NCBI RefSeq assembly: GCF_001429505.1
Contig: NZ_LMJW01000001.1
Span: 471,316 to 506,421, forward strand
Source of the DNA: Allobosea sp. Root483D1
GTDB taxonomy: Bacteria > Pseudomonadota > Alphaproteobacteria > Rhizobiales > Beijerinckiaceae
Direction: 5' to 3'
DNA length: 35,106 bases
In this document: positions 1 to 7,067 of the stretch, piece after piece
Position numbering within the stretch: position 1 is the stretch's first letter
How the letters are laid out: each line of letters starts with the position of its first letter
Notes under the pieces: model-generated
What the model saw: the letters and a program-made list of their open reading frames with translations, nothing else
Databases searched by the model: none
What the model was told of the DNA's origin: nothing
Translations under genes and position numbers: made by a program

Positions 1-1
1 C

Positions 2-31
2 GAAATGGCGATGCCGCAGCGCGCGGCATGA
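2..31 (+). CDS. Possible 3' end of an upstream gene (partial)
   Basis: An open frame runs in from the window edge and stops at 29-31 with a TGA that overlaps the ATG of the next gene (ATGA). Only the last nine codons are visible, so no function can be given. The call rests on the overlap pattern, common elsewhere in this window, and on the lack of a Shine-Dalgarno before the ATG at 28, which would fit translational coupling. It could equally be chance. Confidence 0.25.
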   Translation, partial: EMAMPQRAA

Positions 32-1131
32 GCGACATAGACTGCCTCGTCATCGGGGCCGGCGTCGTCGGCCTCGCGACGGCGCGTGCGCTTGCGCTCG
101 CCGGCCGCGAGGTCGTGATCGCCGAGGCTGCCGACGGGATCGGCACGCAGACCTCGGCACGCAACAGCGAGGTCATCCATGCCGGCATCTATTATCCGCC
201 GGGCTCGCTGAAAGCGCAGGTTTGCGTCGAGGGGCGCAAGCTCCTCTACGCCTATCTCCGCGAGCGCGGCCTGCCGCACAAGGCCTGCGGCAAGCTGATC
301 GTCGGCACTCATGCCGGCCAGCGGCCGGCGCTGGAGACGATCGCGAGCCGAGCGCAGGCCTCAGGCGTGGCTTCACTGCGCTGGCTCGATGGTGCGCAGG
401 CGAAGGCGCTGGAGCCGGAGGTGACCTGCGAGGTCGCCCTGCTCTCGCCCGAGACCGGCGTCGTCGACAGCCACGCGCTGATGCTGTCGCTGCTCGGCGA
501 ATGCGAGGCGGCCGGCGGCGCGCTGGCCCTCAACACGCCGATCCTGGCCTGGCGGCGCGAAGCCGACGGCTTCAACGTCGATTTCGGCGGCGAGGATCCG
601 GCGACCTATACCGTTAACACCGTGGTGAACTCGGCCGGCCATGGCGCACCGCGCCTGCTCGGCAAGCTGGGCGGCTTTCCGGCCGAGCATGTGCCGAAGC
701 AGTCCTTCGCCAAGGGCAACTACTTCTCGCTGCTCGGCAAGCAGCCCTTCAGCCATCTGGTCTACCCCGTACCGGAAGCGGCGGGTCTCGGCATCCACGC
801 CACCATCGACATGGCTGGCCGCGTCAAGTTCGGCCCCGATGTCGAATGGGTCGAGCACGACCAGGACCTGATCGTCGATCCCGCCCGCGCCGAAAAATTC
901 TATGCGGCGATCCGAACCTATTGGCCCGCTTTGCCGGACAACGCACTCGTCGCCGACTATGCCGGCATCCGGCCCAAGCTGCACGGGCCGACCGAGCCGA
1001 TGCCGGATTTCCGCATCGACGGGCCGGCGGTCCATGGTGTGCCGGGACTGGTCAACCTGCTCGGCATCGAGAGCCCCGGCCTGACGAGCTCGCTTGCGAT
1101 CGCGGATTTGGTGGTGGAGCGGTTGGCCTAA
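28..1131 (+). CDS. FAD-dependent oxidoreductase, L-2-hydroxyglutarate oxidase-like (DAO family)
   Basis: This 367-residue protein belongs to the D-amino-acid-oxidase-fold flavoproteins. The N-terminus has the dinucleotide-binding glycine motif GAGVVG (about residues 11-16), an acidic residue ending strand 2 (around 32), and then the SARNSEVIHAGIYYPPGS block typical of L-2-hydroxyglutarate oxidase/dehydrogenase (LhgO/L2HGDH) relatives. The C-terminus carries the second FAD contact (GIESPGLTSSLAIADLV). Family members oxidise L-2-hydroxyglutarate to 2-oxoglutarate and pass electrons to oxygen or quinone. Substrate specificity cannot be read from the sequence, so a related 2-hydroxy acid or amino acid is possible. 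Length is near the usual 370-400. It is followed by an inverted pair of palindromic repeats and a convergent gene, so it probably ends its transcription unit. Confidence 0.85.
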   Translation: MSDIDCLVIGAGVVGLATARALALAGREVVIAEAADGIGTQTSARNSEVIHAGIYYPPGSLKAQVCVEGRKLLYAYLRERGLPHKACGKLIVGTHAGQRPALETIASRAQASGVASLRWLDGAQAKALEPEVTCEVALLSPETGVVDSHALMLSLLGECEAAGGALALNTPILAWRREADGFNVDFGGEDPATYTVNTVVNSAGHGAPRLLGKLGGFPAEHVPKQSFAKGNYFSLLGKQPFSHLVYPVPEAAGLGIHATIDMAGRVKFGPDVEWVEHDQDLIVDPARAEKFYAAIRTYWPALPDNALVADYAGIRPKLHGPTEPMPDFRIDGPAVHGVPGLVNLLGIESPGLTSSLAIADLVVERLA

Positions 1132-1151
1132 AACCCTGTTGCGACGAGTGG

Positions 1152-1194
1152 GCGCGGGATCCCCTCTCCTGGAAGGAGAGGGGTAGGGGTGAGG
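1152..1194 (+). repeat. REP-like palindromic repeat, family A copy 1
   Basis: The element has a hairpin core (CCCCTCTCC, short loop, GGAGAGGGG) followed by a TAGGGGTGAGG tail and preceded by GCGCGGGAT. A near-identical copy lies at 35005-35048 and a reverse-complement copy at 1266-1309. It sits just after the FAD oxidoreductase stop codon and could act as a transcription end or mRNA-stabilising hairpin. Confidence 0.8.
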
Positions 1195-1265
1195 TGTTCG
1201 GACTGGAAACGTTCGCTTGAACCCAACCGCGCGGTGAGCGCTCACGCCACTGGTCAAGCGGCCTA

Positions 1266-1309
1266 CACCTCACCCTGCCCTCTCCTTCCAGGAGAGGGTT
1301 CCCCGCGCC
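1266..1309 (-). repeat. REP-like palindromic repeat, family A copy 2 (inverted)
   Basis: This is the reverse complement of the 1152-1194 repeat with a few substitutions. The hairpin core CCCTCTCC/GGAGAGGG is kept, with the CACCTCACCC tail now on the left. With copy 1 it forms an inverted pair about 160 bp long, resembling the doublets (BIMEs) made by enterobacterial REP elements. It ends next to the stop codon of the GIY-YIG gene and may separate the two convergent genes. Confidence 0.8.
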
Positions 1310-1310
1310 C

Positions 1311-1646
1311 TTACAATCCCTCCGCCCCCAACTCCACGCACCAATGCGCCAGCCGCGCCTTCATGACGCGCTCGCGGCCGGCCTCCAGCGCCTTCTCGTC
1401 GAGCCGCTCGATCTCCTCGAAGGCGAAGGCGCCTTCACCATGCGCGCTCCAGGCCGCCTGCAGCTTTCGCCCGCGATGGCTGCCATGGCGCAGCGTGAAC
1501 CAGACGCGATTCTGGATCGTCGAAAGATCCGGCGCCTGCCCGGCCCAGCGCTCGCCTGTCGCGAGGCAGCGCACCAGATAGATGCCGGCGATGACCTTGC
1601 GCTCCTTGTAGGCCGCGACGGCGACTTTCCGGTTCTCGTGACGCAT
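1311..1646 (-). CDS. GIY-YIG nuclease family protein
   Basis: A small 111-residue single-domain protein. The GIY motif is at residues 21-23 (AGIYLVRC). The second motif, canonically YIG, is WAG at 34-36. Arg47 within TIQNR and the Glu pair at 77-78 match the positions of the catalytic arginine and metal-binding glutamate of GIY-YIG endonucleases. Short stand-alone members are common in Rhizobiales; their role (DNA repair, or a residual nuclease fold) is not established. The ATG at 1646 has a strong AGGAGG at 1651-1656. The gene is divergent from the DUF2239 gene, and the 98-bp gap holds a palindrome placed to control both. Confidence 0.82.
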   Translation of the reverse strand: MRHENRKVAVAAYKERKVIAGIYLVRCLATGERWAGQAPDLSTIQNRVWFTLRHGSHRGRKLQAAWSAHGEGAFAFEEIERLDEKALEAGRERVMKARLAHWCVELGAEGL

Positions 1647-1674
1647 CGCGTCCTCCTTTCATGAGGCTGCGGTG

Positions 1675-1694
1675 AATATCACCCGGGCGATATT
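1675..1694. promoter_or_regulatory. Perfect-arm palindrome, probable operator for the GIY-YIG / DUF2239 pair
   Basis: The arms AATATC and GATATT are exact reverse complements around an ACCCGGGC centre. It lies 29 bp upstream of the GIY-YIG start and ends at the first bases of a TTGACT -35-like hexamer (1693-1698) facing the DUF2239 gene. That placement is what a repressor site for a divergent promoter would look like. The binding protein is unknown and no regulator gene is adjacent. Confidence 0.5.
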
Positions 1695-1722
1695 GACTCA
1701 AGTATTTTCATCCGGGTATTTT
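1693..1722 (+). promoter_or_regulatory. Probable sigma-70-type promoter of the DUF2239 gene with a second operator-like site
   Basis: TTGACT (1693-1698) and TATTTT (1717-1722) are separated by 18 bp, placing transcription start about 15 nt before the ATG at 1745. A second CATCCGGGTAT element within the spacer and -10 resembles the 1675-1694 palindrome, centre-to-centre 29 bp, about three helical turns. A protein bound at both sites would cover the promoter. Confidence 0.45.
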
Positions 1723-1744
1723 ATTGCTCCACTGGGAACCGACC

Positions 1745-2308
1745 ATGTCCGACGCTGACCGCCTTTCGACCGCCTTCGACGGCAACACCATCCTGGCCCG
1801 CGGCCCACTGGCCGAGATCGCCCTCGCCGTGCGGCAGCGCCTGAACGAACGCCCCGAAACGGCGTTGCTGACCTTCGACGACGCGACCGGCCGGGTAATC
1901 GATCTCGACCTGCGCGGCACGCCTGCGGAGATTGTGGCCAGGCTGAGCGATGAGCCCCGCGGGCGAGGGCGGCCGAAGCTCGGCGTGGTGGCGCGCGAGG
2001 TAACCTTGCTGCCGCGGCACTGGGAGTGGCTGTCGGCGCAGCCGGGCGGCGCATCGCAGGCGCTGCGGCGCCTGATCGACGAAGCCCGGCGCGGCGATCG
2101 CGGCGAGACGCAAGGCCGTATCGCCCGCGAGACGGCCTATCGCTTCATGAGCGCGCTCGCCGGCAATCTGTCCGGTTTCGAGGAGGCAACGCGCGCGCTC
2201 TTCGCCAATGACGAGATCGGCTTCTTCCGGCAGGCGGCGGGCTGGCCGGCCGACATCCGAACCTATGCCCAGGAACTGGCCTGGAGCGGGGTTCGGAGCG
2301 AGGACTAG
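1745..2308 (+). CDS. DUF2239 family protein
   Basis: The protein has 187 residues from the ATG at 1745; an in-frame TTG at 1724 would add seven residues but lies within the predicted promoter region. The sequence matches the DUF2239 pattern: an N-terminal beta-rich part (TAFDGNTILARGPLAEIA, then ALLTFDDATGRVIDLDLRG), a basic RGRGRPKLGVVAREVTLLP segment, and a helical C-terminus with HWEWLSAQPGGASQALRRLIDEAR. The basic linker and the LPRHWEWL...RRLIDEAR block resemble the short DNA-contacting segments of some small regulators, but no function is established. The stop overlaps that of the convergent eda gene by 4 nt around a shared CTAG. The gene is probably co-regulated with the divergent GIY-YIG gene. 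Confidence 0.8.
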   Translation: MSDADRLSTAFDGNTILARGPLAEIALAVRQRLNERPETALLTFDDATGRVIDLDLRGTPAEIVARLSDEPRGRGRPKLGVVAREVTLLPRHWEWLSAQPGGASQALRRLIDEARRGDRGETQGRIARETAYRFMSALAGNLSGFEEATRALFANDEIGFFRQAAGWPADIRTYAQELAWSGVRSED

Positions 2309-2949
2309 CCGCGCAGCTCGGCCACTCTCGCGCGCGCTTCCTTCGACAGCTTTGTCACCTGTGCCCAATCGCGGTTCTTCACCGCATCGGCCGGGACGAG
2401 CCAGGAGCCGCCGACGCAGATCACTTGCGGCAAAGCGAGGTAGCTGCCGAGATTGGCGAGCGACACGCCGCCGGTCGGGCAGAACTGCATCTGCGGGAAC
2501 GGACCGGAGAGCGCCTTGAGACCGGCGACGCCACCGGCCTGCTCGGCCGGAAAGAACTTGCAGGTGAAGCGGCCAGCCGAGACGGCGCGCATGCATTCGG
2601 AGGCCGTGGCGACGCCCGGCAGCCAAGGCAGGCCGGTCTTCTTCATCGCCTCGTCGACAGCCTCGGTGAAGCCCGGGCTGACGACGGCAAGGGCGCCGGC
2701 ATTGTGGACCTCGGCGGCCTGAGCCGGCGTCACCACCGTGCCGGCGACGGGCAGGATGCCGGATACCTTCTTCGCGACCATTTCCAGCGCCGCCATCGCG
2801 GCGGGGCGGCGCAGCGTGATCTCGATCACGTCGATGCCGCCGGCGAGCAGGGCTTCCGCCAGCGGCACGGCGATCTCGACCTCGTCGATGACGACGACGG
2901 GGACAACGCCGCAGGCCTTGAGGCGGGCGATTTCGGGGGCAATCGACAT
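2305..2949 (-). CDS. eda: 2-dehydro-3-deoxy-6-phosphogluconate (KDPG) aldolase
   Basis: This 214-residue class I aldolase splits KDPG into pyruvate and glyceraldehyde 3-phosphate, the last Entner-Doudoroff step, in the cytoplasm. The Schiff-base lysine is Lys131 in CKFFPAE and the proton-transfer glutamate is Glu43 in VIEITLR; the phosphate-binding region CPTGGVSLANLGSYL follows. Length matches characterised KDPG aldolases. The ATG at 2949 has an AAGGAAG about 8 nt upstream. It is the third gene after zwf and pgl, 28 nt beyond the pgl stop, so almost certainly in the same operon. KHG aldolase activity is a known overlap within the family. The 6-phosphogluconate dehydratase gene edd is not in the window and must be elsewhere for the route to work. 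Confidence 0.93.
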   Translation of the reverse strand: MSIAPEIARLKACGVVPVVVIDEVEIAVPLAEALLAGGIDVIEITLRRPAAMAALEMVAKKVSGILPVAGTVVTPAQAAEVHNAGALAVVSPGFTEAVDEAMKKTGLPWLPGVATASECMRAVSAGRFTCKFFPAEQAGGVAGLKALSGPFPQMQFCPTGGVSLANLGSYLALPQVICVGGSWLVPADAVKNRDWAQVTKLSKEARARVAELRG

Positions 2950-2977
2950 CGGCAGAACTTCCTTTCGCGCCTTCCGC

Positions 2978-3667
2978 TTACGCCTTGGCCCAGTAGACGT
3001 CGAGCCCCTGCGGGCGGGCGAGCAGCAGGCCGACCGGGAAGGCCGCCGGCAATTCGACCGCCGAGGCCAGCACCCGGTCCTTCTCCTGCCCTGATATCAA
3101 CAGGGCGACATGGCCGGCGCTCTGCAGCCGGGCCGGCGAGAGCGAGAGCCGTGGCGGCAAATCGGGCGGGCTTGCAGCGACAGCATGCACAGAGGCCGGC
3201 GCGGTCAGTGCCGCCGTATCGCCGGGAAAGAGCGAGGCGACGTGCCCGTCCGCGCCCATGCCGCTGACGACGATATCGAGTGCCGGCAGGCCCTTCAGCA
3301 CGCGGTCGAGGCTGGCGGCGGCCATGGCAAGGTCGTCGCCGGCATTGTGGAAGGAGACGAACGGGCTCCGCCCCTCGCGCAGGGGGGCGAATGCCGCGCG
3401 GATCATGCGCTCGTTGGAAGCCGGATCGCCCGGCGCGACGAAGCGCTCATCGGTCGGCATCAGCGTGATGCTCTCCCAGGGCAGGTCATGCGCGCCGAGC
3501 GCCGCGAGAAAGCGCGCCGGCGTGGTACCGCCCGGCACGGCGACGAGCGCCCTGCCCTGCGCCGTGACGAGCGCACGCAGCCTGACCGCGACGGCCTCGG
3601 CCAGGGCCTCGGAGGCGTCGGCCAGCGTCTCGAAACGGTGGCGGACCAGCGGGCCGGCCGCACTCAT
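2978..3667 (-). CDS. pgl: 6-phosphogluconolactonase
   Basis: A 229-residue protein of the DevB/SOL glucosamine-6-phosphate-isomerase-like fold that hydrolyses 6-phosphogluconolactone to 6-phosphogluconate. Diagnostic segments are VAVPGGTTPARFLAAL (phosphate loop, about residues 42-57), the TDERFV block near 72-77, SNERMIR, and the VVSGMGADGHVASLFPG motif (about 132-148), whose His acts as general base in the family. Its ATG at 3667 overlaps the zwf stop by four bases (ATGA), so the two are likely translationally coupled. It takes the product of Zwf directly. Length is normal for proteobacterial Pgl. Confidence 0.93.
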   Translation of the reverse strand: MSAAGPLVRHRFETLADASEALAEAVAVRLRALVTAQGRALVAVPGGTTPARFLAALGAHDLPWESITLMPTDERFVAPGDPASNERMIRAAFAPLREGRSPFVSFHNAGDDLAMAAASLDRVLKGLPALDIVVSGMGADGHVASLFPGDTAALTAPASVHAVAASPPDLPPRLSLSPARLQSAGHVALLISGQEKDRVLASAVELPAAFPVGLLLARPQGLDVYWAKA

Positions 3668-5172
3668 TCCGTGAACTCCGGATCGGCCCAGGAGCGGCTC
3701 TCGCGCTCGATCAACCCGATCGCCTGCGACGGCCCCCAGGAACCGGCAGCGTAGCGATGCGGCTGGGGATAGTATTCCTGCCAGCCGGCGAGGATCGGGT
3801 CGATCCAGCTCCAGGCCTGCTCGACCTCGTCGCGGCGCATGAACAGGGTCTGGTCGCCGCGGATCACATCGGTCAGCAGCCGCTCATAGGCATCGGGCGT
3901 GCGCACGTCGAATGCGGTCTCGTAACGCAGGTCGAGCTGGCGCGGCACGACCTTGAGCTTGCCGGAGCCCGGCACCTTCATCATCAGCTGCAACTGCACG
4001 CCATCATTGGGCTGAAGCCTGATGACCAGGCGGTTGGCGTAGAGTTCCTCGCAACCGGGAGCGCGGCCGAAGATCGAATGCGGCACCGGCTTGAAGGTGA
4101 CGGCGATCTCGGAATAGCGCTGCGCCATGCGCTTGCCGGTGCGCAGATAGATCGGCACGCCAGCCCAGCGCCAGGTATCGAGCTCGCAGCGGATCGCGAC
4201 GAAGGTCTCGGTGCCGCTGCCATGGCCGAGTTCCTCGGAATAGCCCTTGACGCGCTGGCCGTCGATGACGCCCGGCCCGTACTGGCCGCGCACGGTGTGA
4301 CGTTGCACGTCGGGCCCGACGATCGGCCGGAGCGCCTTCAGCACCCTGACCTTCTCGTCGCGGACGGCGTCGGCCTCGAGCTGGTTCGGCGGCTCGATCG
4401 CGAACAGGCAGAGCAGTTGCAGCACATGGTTCTGGACCATGTCGCGCAGATGCCCGGCCTTGTCGTAATAACCGGCGCGGGATTCGAGCCCGACCGTTTC
4501 CGCCACCGTGATCTGGACATTGTCGATGTCGCGGCTCGACCAGGAGCGCTCGAACAGCGTGTTGGCGAAGCGCAGGACGAGCAGGTTCTGAACCGTCTCC
4601 TTGCCAAGATAATGGTCGATCCGGTAGGTGCGGCTCTCCGGCAGGATGCGGGCGACGGCGTCGTTGATCTCGCGGGCCGAGGCCAAGTCGCGGCCGAGCG
4701 GCTTCTCCAGGATAACGCGGCAGGTCGGCGTCAGGATGCCTGCATTCGCCAGGTTCTCGCAAATCGGGATGAACAAGTCGGGCGGCGTCGAGAGATAGAA
4801 GGAGCGCACCCGCTGGGAGTCGCCGAGCGCCTTTTTCAAGGCTCCGTAAGTCTCGGGCCTCACGGCGTCGAGCAGCACCATGGTGAGGCGGCGACGGAAG
4901 GCGGCAATGCGCTCCTGCGACAGGCCGGCGGCGGCGAGCTTGGCGGCGATCTCGTTGGGGATGCCCTCGACATCCTCCTGCTTGCGGACGATGCCGATGA
5001 TGCGGCTCTCCTGCGGCAGCACGCCCTCCTCATTGCGCTGGGCCAGTGCCGGAAAGAGCTTTCGCAAAGCGAGGTCGCCGCCGGCACCGAAGATCACCAG
5101 ATCGAAGGGTGGGACCGGCGTGCGCTCCGGCGCAGCCTCCGGCTTCAGCAGGCGTTCAGCGATCGCGTCCAT
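3664..5172 (-). CDS. zwf: Glucose-6-phosphate 1-dehydrogenase
   Basis: The 502-residue enzyme oxidises glucose 6-phosphate to 6-phosphogluconolactone, reducing NADP+ or NAD+. The N-terminal Rossmann motif is FGAGGDLALRKLFPAL; many homologues have GASGDLA, so the GAGGDLA form is a small variation. The active-site signature RIDHYLGKE (about 195-203) carries the catalytic His region and substrate-binding Lys, and EKPLG precedes it. The frame stays open further upstream, but the ATG at 5172 is preferred: a GGAG lies about 9 nt before it, the resulting length is typical, and the extension has no family features. It is first of zwf-pgl-eda. Coenzyme preference cannot be judged from sequence alone. 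Confidence 0.94.
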   Translation of the reverse strand: MDAIAERLLKPEAAPERTPVPPFDLVIFGAGGDLALRKLFPALAQRNEEGVLPQESRIIGIVRKQEDVEGIPNEIAAKLAAAGLSQERIAAFRRRLTMVLLDAVRPETYGALKKALGDSQRVRSFYLSTPPDLFIPICENLANAGILTPTCRVILEKPLGRDLASAREINDAVARILPESRTYRIDHYLGKETVQNLLVLRFANTLFERSWSSRDIDNVQITVAETVGLESRAGYYDKAGHLRDMVQNHVLQLLCLFAIEPPNQLEADAVRDEKVRVLKALRPIVGPDVQRHTVRGQYGPGVIDGQRVKGYSEELGHGSGTETFVAIRCELDTWRWAGVPIYLRTGKRMAQRYSEIAVTFKPVPHSIFGRAPGCEELYANRLVIRLQPNDGVQLQLMMKVPGSGKLKVVPRQLDLRYETAFDVRTPDAYERLLTDVIRGDQTLFMRRDEVEQAWSWIDPILAGWQEYYPQPHRYAAGSWGPSQAIGLIERESRSWADPEFTE

Positions 5173-5458
5173 GGCGGCATGCTCCTGACCGGGCCGACGT
5201 GAGGTCGGCGCGAAATCTCGTCGATCGATCCGTTCCGGGTCGATCGGAAAGCGCGCGCCAGTCGAACCGAATCCTGCGACGACAATGCGACCAAGCCGGC
5301 AGCTTGCCAAACGGTTTAGGTGAAGAAATGGCGCACGCGCCATCATTCTCGGGCGGCGCGAAGCGCAGACCCGAGGATCTCATGACGAGCAGGCACCCAA
5401 AGGAGCCCCCTCCGGCCTGGGATGCTCGGGCCAAGCCCGAGCATGACGTGCTGACCCG
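5173..5458 (-). other. Intergenic region upstream of zwf
   Basis: This 286-bp stretch should contain the zwf promoter, but no convincing -35/-10 pair could be picked. It holds an imperfect inverted repeat at 5222-5246 (CGATCGATCC, 5-nt gap, GGGTCGATCG; one mismatch), likely in the zwf leader, and a perfect 10-bp hairpin at 5422-5444 listed separately. No credible small gene was seen. Confidence 0.5.
5422..5444. repeat. Palindromic repeat, family B (10-bp perfect stem)
   Basis: ATGCTCGGGC, a 3-nt loop and GCCCGAGCAT form a perfect hairpin. From general knowledge, elements with this CATGCTCGGGC core occur many times between genes in Rhizobiales genomes; only one copy is present here. It lies 15 bp past the end of the ABC importer operon and upstream of zwf, so it may help end the operon transcript. 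There is no U-run, so it is not a classic intrinsic terminator. Confidence 0.65.
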
Positions 5459-6214
5459 CTACCCCGCCCGCCGGAAGCCCTCGCTCGCAGTCAGCAATTG
5501 CTGGGCATAGGCCGTCTGCGGGGCGCGCGCGGCGAGCGTTGCGGCGGTCATTTCCTCGACGCCGCGGCCGAACTGCATGACCAGCAGCCGCTCGCACATA
5601 TGGCCGACCACGGCGAGGTCGTGGCTGACCAGGATATAGGTGAGCTTGCGCTCATGGCGCAGCGCCTGGAGCAGGTTCAGCACCTCGGCCTGGATCGAGA
5701 CGTCGAGCGCCGAGGTCGGCTCGTCGAGCAGCAGGATGGTCGGCTCCAGCACGAGAGCACGGGCAATCGCGACGCGCTGGCGCTGGCCGCCGGAGAGCTG
5801 GTGCGGGTAGCGGAAGCGGAAGGAAGTCGGCAGGCCGACATCCTGCATGGCGCGGCTGATCTTCGCCTCGGCGTCGCTGATGCCGTGGATGGCGAGCGGC
5901 TCGGCCAGCGTGTCGTCGACGGTCTTCTTCGGGTGCAGCGACCCGAAAGGGTCCTGGAAGACCATCTGGGCGGCGCGGTAGAAGGCCTTGTCGCGGAGCT
6001 TGGGCTGGCGCTTGCCGAGGATGTCGACCTCGCCGCTCCAGTCGCGGTTGAGGCCGGCGAGCACGCGCAGCACGGTCGATTTGCCCGAGCCGGACTCACC
6101 GACGATGCCGTAGCTCTCGCCCGGCGCGACCGCGAAGGAGAGATCCTTCACGACATGCGAGTCGCCGAAGGAGACGTTGAGCTTGTCGACGGAGATGGCG
6201 GAGTTCGTGCTCAT
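5459..6214 (-). CDS. Peptide-type ABC transporter ATP-binding protein (DppF/OppF-like)
   Basis: A 251-residue cytoplasmic ATPase with Walker A GESGSGKS (about residues 39-46), Q-loop VFQDPFGSL, signature LSGGQRQR, Walker [13 protein letters not shown] and the H-loop VSHDL. The [10 protein letters not shown] segment and lack of a long C-terminal metal-cluster tail fit the shorter F-type ATPase of dipeptide/oligopeptide/nickel importers. The ATG at 6214 overlaps the preceding ATPase stop in ATGA; an earlier in-frame ATG at 6223 would overlap more and is less likely. It is the last gene of a five-gene operon and should pair with the next ATPase as a heterodimer powering import. Confidence 0.92.
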   Translation of the reverse strand: MSTNSAISVDKLNVSFGDSHVVKDLSFAVAPGESYGIVGESGSGKSTVLRVLAGLNRDWSGEVDILGKRQPKLRDKAFYRAAQMVFQDPFGSLHPKKTVDDTLAEPLAIHGISDAEAKISRAMQDVGLPTSFRFRYPHQLSGGQRQRVAIARALVLEPTILLLDEPTSALDVSIQAEVLNLLQALRHERKLTYILVSHDLAVVGHMCERLLVMQFGRGVEEMTAATLAARAPQTAYAQQLLTASEGFRRAG

Positions 6215-7059
6215 GCCAGCCATGCCGGGTCGCGGGTGAGGGTCGCGAGCTTCTCGCGCGGATGGTCGAGATCGGGCAGGCAGCCGAGCAGGCCGCGGGT
6301 ATAGGGATGCTGCGCCCGGTCGAGTTCGCCAGCCGGCAGCGTCTCCAGCGCCTTGCCGCCATACATGACGATGACGCGGTCACAGAATGACCTCACCAGA
6401 TGCAGATCGTGGCTGATGAAGATCAGCCCCATGCCGCGGCTGGTGACGAGGTCGTCGAGGATCTTCAGCACCTGCAATTGCACGGTGACGTCGAGCGCCG
6501 AGGTCGGCTCGTCGGCGATCAGGATCTCCGGCTCGGCGATCAGCATCATCGCGATCATCACGCGCTGCCCCATGCCGCCCGAGACCTCGTGCGGATAGAG
6601 ATCGTAGACTCGCCCCGGCTCGCGGATCTGCACCGCTTCGAGCATGGAAAGGCTGCGCTCCTTCGCCTCGCGCGCGCTCGCCTTGTGGTGGACGCGATAG
6701 GCCTCGGCGATCTGGTCGCCGACGGCCTGAACCGGGTTCAGCGAGAATTTCGGATCCTGCATCACCATCGAGATGTGGCGGCCGCGCAATTTGCGGCGGC
6801 TCGCCTTGTCCATCGTCGTCAGATCCTTGCCGCGGAACTCCATGCGCTTGGCGTTGACCACGCCGGGATGCGGGATCAGATCGAGGATGGCGCGGCCGGT
6901 CATCGACTTGCCGGAGCCGGATTCCCCGACGATGCCGAGCCGTTCGCGGCCGAGCGTGAAGGAGAGCCCGCGCACCGTATTGACGATGCCGGTCGGGGTG
7001 TGGAAGTCGACGCGAAGATCGTCGAGCGTGAGCAGGGGCGCTTCAGACGTTGCATTCAT
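6211..7059 (-). CDS. Peptide-type ABC transporter ATP-binding protein (DppD/OppD-like)
   Basis: The 282-residue ATPase has Walker A GESGSGKS (about 45-52), Q-loop VMQDPKFSLNP, signature VSGGMGQR, Walker [13 protein letters not shown] and the H-loop ISHDLHLV. The C-terminal HPYTRGLLGCLPDL is the oligopeptide/dipeptide-transporter C-terminal signature. The ATG at 7059 follows a GAGGTGA about 8 nt upstream; an alternative GTG at 7071 overlaps the permease stop (GTGA) and cannot be excluded. The family's signature sequence LSGGQ is VSGGM here, a common variation in D-type ATPases. It partners with the adjacent F-type ATPase. Confidence 0.91.
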   Translation of the reverse strand: MNATSEAPLLTLDDLRVDFHTPTGIVNTVRGLSFTLGRERLGIVGESGSGKSMTGRAILDLIPHPGVVNAKRMEFRGKDLTTMDKASRRKLRGRHISMVMQDPKFSLNPVQAVGDQIAEAYRVHHKASAREAKERSLSMLEAVQIREPGRVYDLYPHEVSGGMGQRVMIAMMLIAEPEILIADEPTSALDVTVQLQVLKILDDLVTSRGMGLIFISHDLHLVRSFCDRVIVMYGGKALETLPAGELDRAQHPYTRGLLGCLPDLDHPREKLATLTRDPAWLA

Positions 7060-7067
7060 CTCGGCGC

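Noticed and set aside
5212..5236. GGAAC on the minus strand upstream of zwf as an EcfG promoter
   Set aside because: The bases at the -10 position are TTTC, not CGTT, so the spacing and sequence do not fit.
5173..5346. Longer start for zwf
   Set aside because: The extra residues are unlike the family, and the ATG at 5172 has a Shine-Dalgarno and gives the usual length.
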